NCBI RefSeq assembly: GCF_002288825.1
Contig: NZ_NSLI01000001.1
Coordinates: 1-64,000 of the forward strand
From: Sphingomonas lenta
Lineage (GTDB): Bacteria; Pseudomonadota; Alphaproteobacteria; Sphingomonadales; Sphingomonadaceae
DNA: 64,000 nucleotides
Direction of reading: 5' to 3'
Shown: positions 21,263 through 29,310 of the stretch, piece by piece
Numbering within the stretch: position 1 is the stretch's first letter
How the letters are laid out: every line of letters begins with the position of its first letter
Notes under the pieces: generated by a model
Databases searched by the model: none
Seen by the model: only the letters and a program-made list of their open reading frames with translations
Told to the model about the DNA's origin: nothing
Position numbers and translations under genes: made by a program

Positions 21263-23884
21263 TTAAAGCGCCGGCGCGGTAGCGGTCAGCAGAATATCGG
21301 ACGCGATCAGGTCCGTGTTCGGCGACACCGTGGCGAACAAGACCGCATCGGTGATCGAGCCGCCGTTGGCATCGTAGAACAGACGGCCGGTCGCCGCATC
21401 GTAAACGATCTGCGCCGTACCCGCCGCCGACGTGGTATCGCCACCCGACGTGGTGAAGAACTGGTCGTCCGACAACGTCGTACCGGCCGCGCCCACAGCG
21501 AACACGGTGTTGTTGAGCAACAGACGGTCACCGCCGTTGACGGCGTTGAAGTCTTGGATGACGTCCGCATTCGCCGCGCCGGTTTCGGCGAAGTAGAACT
21601 GGTCGCCACGGCCAAGGCCGATCAGGACGTCGTTGCCGGCTCCACCGCCCAGGGTGTTCGAGCCGTTGTTGCCGATGATGCGGTTGGCGCCCGCATCGCC
21701 CAGCAGCGTCAGGCCGGTCACACTGGCCTGGTCCGCCGCCGACAACGTCTCGATCTGGCCGTTGGTGGCCGTCGGACCGTCCGTCACCGCGGTCGAGAGA
21801 CCGCCCGTGAACGTGACCGCGCGACCGGCATTGTCGGCCAAGCTGAAGTTCACGTTGGTGAAGACGATGTCGTTGCCGCCGTTCGTGCCCTCGACCACCA
21901 CGTCCGCATCGTCATAGACGCGGTAGATGTCGTCGCCGCTCAGGCCCGCCAGCGTGTCGTTGACGCCGCCCGTAGTCGCGGCGGTCGCCGCACCCAGTAT
22001 GGTGTTCGACCCGTTGTCGCCCGTGATGAGCTGCGCGGTGTCGTTACCCACCAGGTCAACGCCCGTCGTGCTCGTCGCGCGGGCCGCCAACGTCGTCGCC
22101 GTGCCGGAGTACGGAGCCGCACGGAGGACCTCAACGTCCGCGCCCGCGTTCAGGGCGTAGAAGCTGTCGGTGATCGCCGAGGACACGAGCACGGTATCGA
22201 TGTCGGCGCTGGCAGCTTCGATGATGATGTCGCCCGCGCTATCGACGGTGTAGACGTCCGCACCCGTGCCGCCGACCAGCGTATCCGTGCCGCCACCGCC
22301 GATCAGGCTGTCAGCGCCCGAGTTGCCGGTGATGGTCTGCGCGAACGCGTTGCCGGTGATGCTGCCCGCGTTGGTCGACGTATTGACGATGGCTTCGACT
22401 TCCGCATTCGCGCTCAGGACGAAAGCGGTGAACGCGCCGGCTCCCGTGCCGAAGGACACGTTGACGGTATCGACGCCGCCATCCTCAGCCTCTTGGATGC
22501 CCACGTTCGCGTTGGACACGCTATAGGTGTCGTCGCCGTCGAGGCCGATCAGGTTGTCGGATCCGCCGCCGCCGTTGAGGGTGTCGTTGCCCGCGGCGCC
22601 GATGACGTTCTGCGCGTAGGTGTTGCCGGTGAGGGCGAGGCCGGTGGTCGACGTCTGATCGGCCGCCGAAAGAACCTCAATCTCCTGCACGGAGGCGCCG
22701 TTGGCGAAGCCGAGCGCGGTCGCCGCGGCGGCCGCAGCCGTGTCGTTAGCGGCCAGGTCATAGCTGACGGAGGTATACACCGTGTCGAAGCCGCCGGTGG
22801 AGGCCGACGAGTTCGCCGCGCTCGAGCCCTCGACGACTACGTCGGTCTGCTTGTAGACGCGGTAGATGTCGCTGCCGCCCAAACCAACCAGGGTGTCGGC
22901 GCCGGTCGAGTCGGTGCTGTTGGCCGCGCCGAGCAGGGTGTTAGAACCCGCGTCGCCGAAGATGGTCTGCGCGCCCCTGTCGCCGACGAGGAATGCTCCT
23001 TCGTTAGCCGACGTGTTGGCCGTCAAGATGTTGGCGGAAGCGGTACCCGTAATAGCCCGGCCGGCGAGCTCCAACGTCTCGACACCGGCGTCAGTGCCGG
23101 TCGCGAGCGCGAAGCTGGTGGTCGAGATCACGCGGTCGGTACCCGCGTCGCCATTGACGATCACGCCCTGCTGCACGGAGAAGAGATCGTTTCCGTCGCC
23201 GCCGTTGAGCACGTCGGCACCGCCGCCGCCGCCGATCGTGTCGTTGCCGGTCGAGCCGTTGATCGTCTGCGCCAGCTCGTTACCGTTGACCGTACCCGCG
23301 ACCGCGCCCGTGAGGTTGACGACTTCGACCGAATTACCCGCTGTCAGATTGTAGGAGGTGAACGAACCGGCAAAGGCCACGTTAACCGTGTCGGTGCCGC
23401 CGCTCGCCGATTCCTGAACGACCGTGGTAGCCGCGCCGACATTGTAGGTGTCGTTGCCGCCCAGACCGATCAACGTCTGCGCCGTGGAGGTCGTGATATT
23501 GAAGGTATTGACGCCGTTATTGCCGACGATGGTGCCCGCCGCGCTGGTGCCCGACAGATTGAAACCTTGGGTGCCCGCCTGGTTCTGCGCCGAGATCGCT
23601 TCGATGTTGGCGAGGCCGGACACGTCGTAGGTCGTGGTCAGCGTGTTTGAATTCGCCAGCAGGCTGGCCACGTCCACGAAGACGATGTCTGAGCCGGTTC
23701 CGGCGTCCGTCACGACGTCGCCCTGCGCGTCAACGACATAAGTGTCGTTGCCGTCACCGCCCTCCATGGTATCGTTGCCGCGACCGCCGTTCAGCGTGTC
23801 GTTGCCGCCCAGGCCGACGAGCGAGTCATTGTCATTGCCGCCGGTAAGAGCGTCGTTGTTCTCAGTGCCAGTGAAAGTGGCCAT
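21263..23884 (-). CDS. large RTX-like calcium-binding repeat protein
   Basis: 873 residues, very acidic and Gly/Asn/Thr-rich, with no Lys-rich or hydrophobic signal. The N-terminus carries nonapeptide GGxGxDxUx repeats (LVGLGGNDTLNGGRGNDTME and following), and shorter copies recur at several points. Between them are beta-rich blocks of about 100-130 residues repeated with variation (GSDIYRVYKQTDVVVEG and GDDIYRVYDDADVVVEG type). The C-terminus ends IVYDAATGRLFYDANGG then a hydrophobic tail, as in type I secreted RTX proteins. Secretion by a type I system is inferred; no such genes lie in the window. GGGAG is spaced better for ATG 23884 than for ATG 23887. Role (surface layer, adhesin or matrix) is unknown. 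Confidence 0.9.
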   Translation of the reverse strand: MATFTGTENNDALTGGNDNDSLVGLGGNDTLNGGRGNDTMEGGDGNDTYVVDAQGDVVTDAGTGSDIVFVDVASLLANSNTLTTTYDVSGLANIEAISAQNQAGTQGFNLSGTSAAGTIVGNNGVNTFNITTSTAQTLIGLGGNDTYNVGAATTVVQESASGGTDTVNVAFAGSFTSYNLTAGNSVEVVNLTGAVAGTVNGNELAQTINGSTGNDTIGGGGGADVLNGGDGNDLFSVQQGVIVNGDAGTDRVISTTSFALATGTDAGVETLELAGRAITGTASANILTANTSANEGAFLVGDRGAQTIFGDAGSNTLLGAANSTDSTGADTLVGLGGSDIYRVYKQTDVVVEGSSAANSSASTGGFDTVYTSVSYDLAANDTAAAAAATALGFANGASVQEIEVLSAADQTSTTGLALTGNTYAQNVIGAAGNDTLNGGGGSDNLIGLDGDDTYSVSNANVGIQEAEDGGVDTVNVSFGTGAGAFTAFVLSANAEVEAIVNTSTNAGSITGNAFAQTITGNSGADSLIGGGGTDTLVGGTGADVYTVDSAGDIIIEAASADIDTVLVSSAITDSFYALNAGADVEVLRAAPYSGTATTLAARATSTTGVDLVGNDTAQLITGDNGSNTILGAATAATTGGVNDTLAGLSGDDIYRVYDDADVVVEGTNGGNDIVFTNVNFSLADNAGRAVTFTGGLSTAVTDGPTATNGQIETLSAADQASVTGLTLLGDAGANRIIGNNGSNTLGGGAGNDVLIGLGRGDQFYFAETGAANADVIQDFNAVNGGDRLLLNNTVFAVGAAGTTLSDDQFFTTSGGDTTSAAGTAQIVYDAATGRLFYDANGGSITDAVLFATVSPNTDLIASDILLTATAPAL

Positions 23885-23887
23885 CAT

Positions 23888-24513
23888 TTGCTCCCTTTAG
23901 AACTCAAGAGATTACGCGCTGCCCGGAGAGGCGAACGCTTGCTGCCATTGCAAGAATGCCGGCGACGGCGAGATCCCCCGTTCCGCCAGCCAGTCCGGTT
24001 CAATCCCGCGGCTTCGCCGCTCTGGACAAGCTCCTCCCTCTCGAATTGGCCCGGCACGGGTAACCGAGCGCCGAACGCATGGCAAGTGCCCGCCGAGGCA
24101 AGTAAAGCAACACAACCAAATTGTTTTTTCAGCAAGATGAGTGGTTAACGCCCTAGGCGCTTGGCCGTCGGTCGCGCTTGCAGCGGGGCGACGCCATCGA
24201 ACGACGTCCGATTTGCAGCCAGGACGCAAGGTAAATGGTTCTGGAACCTAGCTCTTCTTCGATCATTTTACGGCCCACGATGGTCGCTCGACACTGCTTC
24301 CGGCGACCATGCAACGTGCCTAGTTCAAGCTAAGCCGTTAACTAGGGCGTTGCTAAAATGTCGCGGTCGGGGCACAGGATGGTCCCCGCGGCGTAGGGGA
24401 GGGGCGTTCAAAGGGTTGGCAAGCGTTTGCTGCCATGCAATAGGGGCACCTCATCTCGATCACGTCGAGAGTTCTCATTGAGTTTCAGAGCTCATGAAAA
24501 GGGAGTGTGAGTC
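23888..24513. other. 626-bp divergent intergenic region
   Basis: It separates the RTX-like gene from the 81-residue secreted protein gene and is less GC-rich than its neighbours. No convincing gene is seen. It holds two similar sites, one centred near 23942 (TTGC-N7-GCAA) and one near 24433 (TTGC-N6-GCAA), both within GCTTGCTGCCAT-like sequence. It also holds a pair of 10-bp inverted repeats at 24147-24156 and 24342-24351. Promoters for both genes should be here. Confidence 0.6.
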
Positions 24514-24759
24514 ATGAAGATGTTGGGTAAGGCCGCGGCCGCCGCGATGGCGCTGTCGCTGGCCGGCGCTCCGGTCGCCGCGCAGGCCGCCGACGCGAGC
24601 AAGCTGTCGGTCGCCCCGGTCGCGCGTCAGGGCGCCGCGTCGGCCCAGGCCAACGAGGCCGTCGGCGGTGGCGTGCTCGTGGCGATCCTCGCCGCGGCCG
24701 CGGTGATCGCCGGCATCATCATCGTCGCCGATTCCGACGACGATCCCGACAGCCCCTAA
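24514..24759 (+). CDS. small exported protein with one membrane segment and acidic tail
   Basis: 81 residues, function not recognised. Signal peptide 1-25 (cleavage likely after AQAA), a short Ala/Gln-rich linker, a membrane segment at about 50-71 (GGGVLVAILAAAAVIAGIII) and a very acidic end, DSDDDPDSP. The ribosome site AAGGGAG is well placed. It is transcribed alone: an intrinsic terminator follows. It sits just before the exopolysaccharide locus and divergent from the RTX-like gene. Similar small proteins are familiar to me from sphingomonad genomes, but I know of no assigned role. Confidence 0.8.
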   Translation: MKMLGKAAAAAMALSLAGAPVAAQAADASKLSVAPVARQGAASAQANEAVGGGVLVAILAAAAVIAGIIIVADSDDDPDSP

Positions 24760-24786
24760 GCCGTTCCGGCGCAAGCCGGACCAGGA

Positions 24787-24818
24787 AAAGCGCCTCTAGC
24801 GATAGAGGCGCTTTTTTC
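24787..24818 (+). terminator. rho-independent terminator after the small exported protein
   Basis: AAGCGCCTCTA (24788-24798) pairs with TAGAGGCGCTT (24802-24812), tight loop, followed by TTTTTCTT. It separates the 81-residue gene from the exopolysaccharide operon. Confidence 0.93.
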
Positions 24819-24902
24819 TTGCCTTTCGCACCTGTCGGGTGGGCATTCGCGGCGCGTCAGTCGCGCTGATGGCGTCCCGACGGCTCCGCGGCTACTGGGC
24901 AC

Positions 24903-26336
24903 ATGATGGATCGATCACCTTCCGGCGCGAGACGCCGCACGAGAGTGGAGGCGTCGCGCCCGTCGCTCGCGCTGCTCGCCTTTTATGCATTCCTCGCGAT
25001 CGTGGCGTTGACCGGCGGCTCGTCGCGGGCCGACTCGCTCGCGCAGGTGTTCGTGCGGTCCGCCTCCATCCTCTTCGTGGCGGCGCTGGTGCTCATCCGC
25101 CCGCGCTTCTCCGCCCGCGGCTTGACGCCCGTGTTCGCGATCCTAGGCGTGATGGCGCTGCTCGCCGCGGTACAGCTCGTGCCCCTGCCGCCGAACATCT
25201 GGACCGCGCTGCCGGGCCGCGACCTTTACCGCGAGCTCGCGGCGGGACTGGGCGCCGCGCAGCCTTGGCGGCCGTTGCACCTGTCGCCGGATCGCGGCTG
25301 GAACGCGCTGCTGGCGCTGCTGCCGCCCGCCGCCGCCGCCATCGGCTTGGGCTGCCTGTCGCGCGAGGAGCGGGCGCGGCTGGTCACGCCCGTGCTGCTG
25401 GTAGTGGGCGCGAGCGCGGTGCTGGGCGTGGCCCAGCTGTCGGGCGCGGCGCCCGGCCTGTTCCAGCCCTACGCCACCAACGCGCCTACGGCCGCGGCGG
25501 GCTTCTTCGCCAACCGGAACCACGGGGCGCTGCTGCTCGTGCTCGGCCTGCCGCTGATCGCGCTCTGGGCTCTCGGGCAGGGCGGGCGGAGCCGGCCCGG
25601 CCGGCAGCGGGCGTGGCTGGGGTTGGGGCTCGGCGTGCTCCTCGTGCTGGCGATCCCCGCCACGGGCTCGCGCTCCGGCTTTGTGCTGGGCGGGCTGGCG
25701 CTGGTGATGGCGCTGGCGGTCGTCGCGCGGCGCGCGGCCGGCGGGCTGGCGCGGCTGCCGCGCAGGACGCGCACGCTGACCCTGGCGGGCGCCGCGGCGG
25801 GCACGGCGGCGCTGCTCGTGGTGGCGCTGACCTTCGGGCAGGCGGCGTCCGTGCAGCGCTTCTTCCTGCTGAACGCGTCCGACGATCTGCGAAGCCGGGT
25901 GCTGCCCACGCTCTGGGCGATGACGGAGCGGTTCTTCCCCGCCGGCATCGGCTTCGGCGCGTTCGATCCCGTGTACCGGCGCTTCCAGCCGTTCGAGCTG
26001 CTGAGCTTCACCTATCTCAACCAGGCGCACAACGACGTGCTCCAGCTGGTGATCGAGGTGGGTGCGGCCGGCGCAGCGCTGCTGGCGGCGGTGCTGGTTT
26101 GGTGGGCGTGGCGCACGGCCGCGCTCTGGCGCGCGCCGGCGTCCGCGCCGTTCGTGCTGATGGGGCGGGTGGCGTCCGGCCTGTTGCTGCTTATCTTCCT
26201 GGCGAGCCTCGCCGACTATCCCCTGCGCACGCCGCTGATGATGGTGCTCGCGACGGTGGTGGCGTCATGGCTGCAGCTCTACAGCTCGCGCTTGCGCGCC
26301 GATGGTGGGCGGGGTAGGTCAACTTTACCGAAATGA
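24903..26336 (+). CDS. O-antigen ligase / Wzy-type polysaccharide polymerase
   Basis: 477 residues with about ten hydrophobic segments spread over the length. The motif GFFANRNHGALLLVLGLPLI, a periplasmic loop with an RFFLLNASDDLRSR-like region, and FTYLNQAHNDVLQLVIEVG are typical of the Wzy_C/O-antigen ligase family. This family joins or ligates lipid-linked repeat units at the periplasmic face. First gene of the forward exopolysaccharide block, 57 bp before the exporter gene. Start is at one of two adjacent ATGs (24903 or 24906). Polymerase and ligase roles cannot be told apart from sequence. Confidence 0.88.
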   Translation: MMDRSPSGARRRTRVEASRPSLALLAFYAFLAIVALTGGSSRADSLAQVFVRSASILFVAALVLIRPRFSARGLTPVFAILGVMALLAAVQLVPLPPNIWTALPGRDLYRELAAGLGAAQPWRPLHLSPDRGWNALLALLPPAAAAIGLGCLSREERARLVTPVLLVVGASAVLGVAQLSGAAPGLFQPYATNAPTAAAGFFANRNHGALLLVLGLPLIALWALGQGGRSRPGRQRAWLGLGLGVLLVLAIPATGSRSGFVLGGLALVMALAVVARRAAGGLARLPRRTRTLTLAGAAAGTAALLVVALTFGQAASVQRFFLLNASDDLRSRVLPTLWAMTERFFPAGIGFGAFDPVYRRFQPFELLSFTYLNQAHNDVLQLVIEVGAAGAALLAAVLVWWAWRTAALWRAPASAPFVLMGRVASGLLLLIFLASLADYPLRTPLMMVLATVVASWLQLYSSRLRADGGRGRSTLPK

Positions 26337-26392
26337 TCGTCCCCGCTATGGCGAGGCCGCAGGGGATGTAACCGGAAGAGCTTTCTGTAGAA

Positions 26393-27097
26393 ATGCGTAT
26401 GAACCGCTGCGCTCTGGCGAGCGCGATCCTTCTCGCCGGCTGTTCGTCCGGCCCCCGGCTGGTGAGCACGCCGAACCTGGACGTGGTCCGGATGGAGCGC
26501 TTACCGGCGCCGACCCGGCCCGATCTGGTCGCCGCCGATCGCGCCAGCTTCATCGGGCCGCTCGACACGATTGGGGTGGACGTGTTCAACGTGCCGGACC
26601 TGACGCGCGAGTTGCGCGTGGACGCCAGCGGCCGCATCTCTATGCCGCTGATCGGCGAGATGGACGTGCGCGGCAAGACGGCTAACGAGGTTGCGGCGAT
26701 GATCGAAGCGCAGCTCGACCGCTACGTGCGCAACCCGCAAGTCACGGTGAACGTACGCAATTCGGTAAGCCAGGTCGTCACGGTGGACGGGTCGGTCAAC
26801 GAGCCGGGGCTCTACCCCGTCACGAACCAGACCACGCTGGTGCGCGCCGTCGCCTCCGCCAAGGGGCTGAGCGAGTTCGGGCGCAGCGAGGACGTAGTCA
26901 TTCTCCGCACCGTCAACAACCGTCGCATAGCCGGCCTGTATAATCTCGACGCGATCCGCCGCGGGACCTATGAGGATCCGCCCATCTTCGCCAACGACCT
27001 CGTCATCGTCGGCGACTCGAAGGAGCGGCGGATGTTCCAAGATTTCCTCGCGATCGCGCCGCTTCTTTCCGCGCCCTTGATCGTTGCGCTGCAGTAA
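26393..27097 (+). CDS. polysaccharide export lipoprotein (Wza/GumB-like)
   Basis: 234 residues. The N-terminus is a lipoprotein signal with lipobox ILLAGCSS, so it should be anchored in the outer membrane. The polysaccharide export domain follows (IGPLDTIGVDVFNVPDLTRE, RISMPLIGEMDVRGKT), then an SLBB-like domain (VVTVDGSVNEPGLYPV). It is shorter than E. coli Wza, as in GumB-type exporters, and ends with a hydrophobic stretch (FLAIAPLLSAPLIVALQ). It is followed after 15 bp by the chain-length kinase, its usual partner in the export channel. Confidence 0.93.
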   Translation: MRMNRCALASAILLAGCSSGPRLVSTPNLDVVRMERLPAPTRPDLVAADRASFIGPLDTIGVDVFNVPDLTRELRVDASGRISMPLIGEMDVRGKTANEVAAMIEAQLDRYVRNPQVTVNVRNSVSQVVTVDGSVNEPGLYPVTNQTTLVRAVASAKGLSEFGRSEDVVILRTVNNRRIAGLYNLDAIRRGTYEDPPIFANDLVIVGDSKERRMFQDFLAIAPLLSAPLIVALQ

Positions 27098-27112
27098 CGG
27101 GCTGGACACGAC

Positions 27113-29308
27113 ATGAACCAAGCACAAAGTGTTCGGCAGTTCACCAGCGGCAGCGTCGCGCTGCTGCCGGCCGACGCGTTCGGAGGGCAGGAGGAGCAGG
27201 TCTCGCTCGTCCGGCAATATACACGGATCGCCTGGCGCTGGCGCAAGGTCATCGCCGGCTCGATCGCCGCGGCGCTGCTGGCCGGCATTATCGTCACCCT
27301 GCTGATGACGCGGCAATACACCGCGCAGAGCACGATCGAGATCGCGCGCGAGGGCAACGCGATCGTCAACATCCAGGGCGTCGAGCGGGATGCCACGGCC
27401 GGTGATCAGGAATTCTACCAGACCCAGTATGGCCTACTGAAGGCGCGCTCGCTTGCCGAGCGTGTCGCCACGCAGCTGCGACTCGTCGACGACCCGCGCT
27501 TCTTCGAAATGTTTGACGTGGATCCGATCACCTTGTTCCCCGCCGGCGACCGCGGGGGATCCGCGGGAGACCGCGCGCGGCGTATCCGCGTGGCTGGCGC
27601 GCTCCTGCTCGACAACGTGGACGTATCACCGCTGCGCGCGTCGCGGCTGATCGACTTATCGTTCACCAGCCCGGACCCCCAGATCTCGGCCAAGGTGGCC
27701 AACGCCTGGTCCGCCAACTTCATTCAGGCGACGCTGGAGCGACGCTACGAAGCGACCTCCTACGCGCGCCAGTTCCTGGAGAACCGGATCGGGCAGCTGC
27801 GCGGCCGGCTGGAGCAGTCGGAGCGTGCTCTGGTGAACTATGCCTCGCAGCAGCGTATCCTTTCGGTGGGCACCGAGAAGGACTCCAACTCAATCCTAGG
27901 CACCAACCTCGAAACGCTCAATAACGAGTTGCTCAAGGCGACCGCTGACCGCGTCCAGGCGCAGGCGCGCTATGAAGAGACGCGCGGTCGGAGCGGTGAG
28001 ACGTCGGAGGCGCTCGGCAACGCTGCGCTGAACACGCTGCGCAGCAAGCGCGCGGAGCTCGCGGCCGATTACCAGCGGCTCCTGCTGCAGTTCAAGCCGG
28101 AGTATCCCGGCGCACGGGCGATCGCCACGCAACTCGCTCAGCTCGACCGAAGCATCGCGCGCGAGGAGCAGCGCGTGGGCGGCTCGCTCGAGGGCGTCTA
28201 TCGCGGCGCGGTGGAGCGCGAGCGGGCGCTACAGGAGCGCGTCCAGCAGCTGACGGACGACGTGCTCGACCTGCGTCGCCGCAGCATCCAGTACAACATC
28301 CTGCAGCGCGAGGTGGACACCAACCGCCTGCTCTACAACGCGCTGCTCCAGCGCTACCGCGAGATCGGCGTCGCCGGCGGCGTGGGCGTCAACAACGTGT
28401 CGGTCGTCGACGACGCCGACGTGCCGGAGCGTCCGTCGAGCCCGCGCCTGGTGCTCAACATGATCCTGGCGCTGCTGGCCGGCTCGGCGATCGGCGTGAT
28501 GCTCGCCTTCTACCTGGAGCAGACGCACGAGTCGATCGACGATGCGGAGGAAGTGGAGCGGAGCCTGGGCGTGCCGCTCCTGGGTACGGTGCCGAAGCTG
28601 ACCGGCCGCGCGCCCATCGACGCGCTGCGCGATCGCAAGTCGCCGCTGGTGGATGCCTATTTCGCCATCCAGACGAGCCTGCAGTTCTCGACGGAGAGCG
28701 GCGTTCCGCGCTCCCTGGCGGTGACCAGCACGCGGCCCGCCGAAGGCAAGTCTACCACCGCGCTCGCGCTGGCGACCCTGCTCGCGCGCTCCAAGCGCAA
28801 GGTCGTGCTGGTCGACGGCGACCTCCGCTCGCCGTCGGTCCACCACCTGATCGGCACCGGGCACGAGCGGGGCGTCAGCAATTACCTGACCGGCACGGAC
28901 GATCTGGGCTCGCTGGTCGTCCATGTCGACGAGTTCGACTTCGACGCGATCACGGCCGGGCCGATCCCGCCCAACGCCGCCGAGCTGCTGACCGGCGCGC
29001 GCCTGCCGCAACTCATCGACGCGCTGCTGCGGACGTATGATCACGTCATCATCGACGCGCCGCCGGTGATGGGCCTGGCCGACGCGCCGCTGATCGGCAC
29101 CCGGACCGAGGCGGTCGTGTTCGCGGTCGAGTCGCACGGTATCCGAGCCGGTTTGGCCCGCACCGCGCTGCAGCGGCTCGCGGCGGCCAACGCGCGCATC
29201 ATCGGCGTCGTGCTCACTAAATTCGAGCCCAAGCGGGCCAGCACCGGCTATGGCTACGAGTATGGCTACGGCTACGGCGACGCCAGCCGGGGGGCGGCTC
29301 GGGCCTGA
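27113..29308 (+). CDS. polysaccharide co-polymerase / bacterial tyrosine kinase (Wzc/GumC-like)
   Basis: 731 residues. The Wzz-type part has membrane segments at about 45-65 and 445-465 enclosing a large coiled-coil periplasmic region. The cytoplasmic kinase has Walker A STRPAEGKSTTALA, Walker A' VVLVDGDLRSP and Walker B HVIIDAPPVMGLAD. The C-terminus carries a tyrosine cluster, YGYEYGYGYG, the usual autophosphorylation tail. It controls chain length and export together with the Wza-like protein. No Wzb-type tyrosine phosphatase gene is in the window. Fusion of both halves in one protein matches proteobacterial BY-kinases. Confidence 0.95.
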   Translation: MNQAQSVRQFTSGSVALLPADAFGGQEEQVSLVRQYTRIAWRWRKVIAGSIAAALLAGIIVTLLMTRQYTAQSTIEIAREGNAIVNIQGVERDATAGDQEFYQTQYGLLKARSLAERVATQLRLVDDPRFFEMFDVDPITLFPAGDRGGSAGDRARRIRVAGALLLDNVDVSPLRASRLIDLSFTSPDPQISAKVANAWSANFIQATLERRYEATSYARQFLENRIGQLRGRLEQSERALVNYASQQRILSVGTEKDSNSILGTNLETLNNELLKATADRVQAQARYEETRGRSGETSEALGNAALNTLRSKRAELAADYQRLLLQFKPEYPGARAIATQLAQLDRSIAREEQRVGGSLEGVYRGAVERERALQERVQQLTDDVLDLRRRSIQYNILQREVDTNRLLYNALLQRYREIGVAGGVGVNNVSVVDDADVPERPSSPRLVLNMILALLAGSAIGVMLAFYLEQTHESIDDAEEVERSLGVPLLGTVPKLTGRAPIDALRDRKSPLVDAYFAIQTSLQFSTESGVPRSLAVTSTRPAEGKSTTALALATLLARSKRKVVLVDGDLRSPSVHHLIGTGHERGVSNYLTGTDDLGSLVVHVDEFDFDAITAGPIPPNAAELLTGARLPQLIDALLRTYDHVIIDAPPVMGLADAPLIGTRTEAVVFAVESHGIRAGLARTALQRLAAANARIIGVVLTKFEPKRASTGYGYEYGYGYGDASRGAARA

Positions 29309-29310
29309 TT

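Noticed and set aside
21554..23650. 698-residue open frame antisense to the RTX-like gene
   Set aside because: The repeat protein codon pattern keeps the opposite strand open. The product is low-complexity Arg/Val/Ala/Gly sequence with no domain; the RTX frame has the ribosome site, terminator and motifs.
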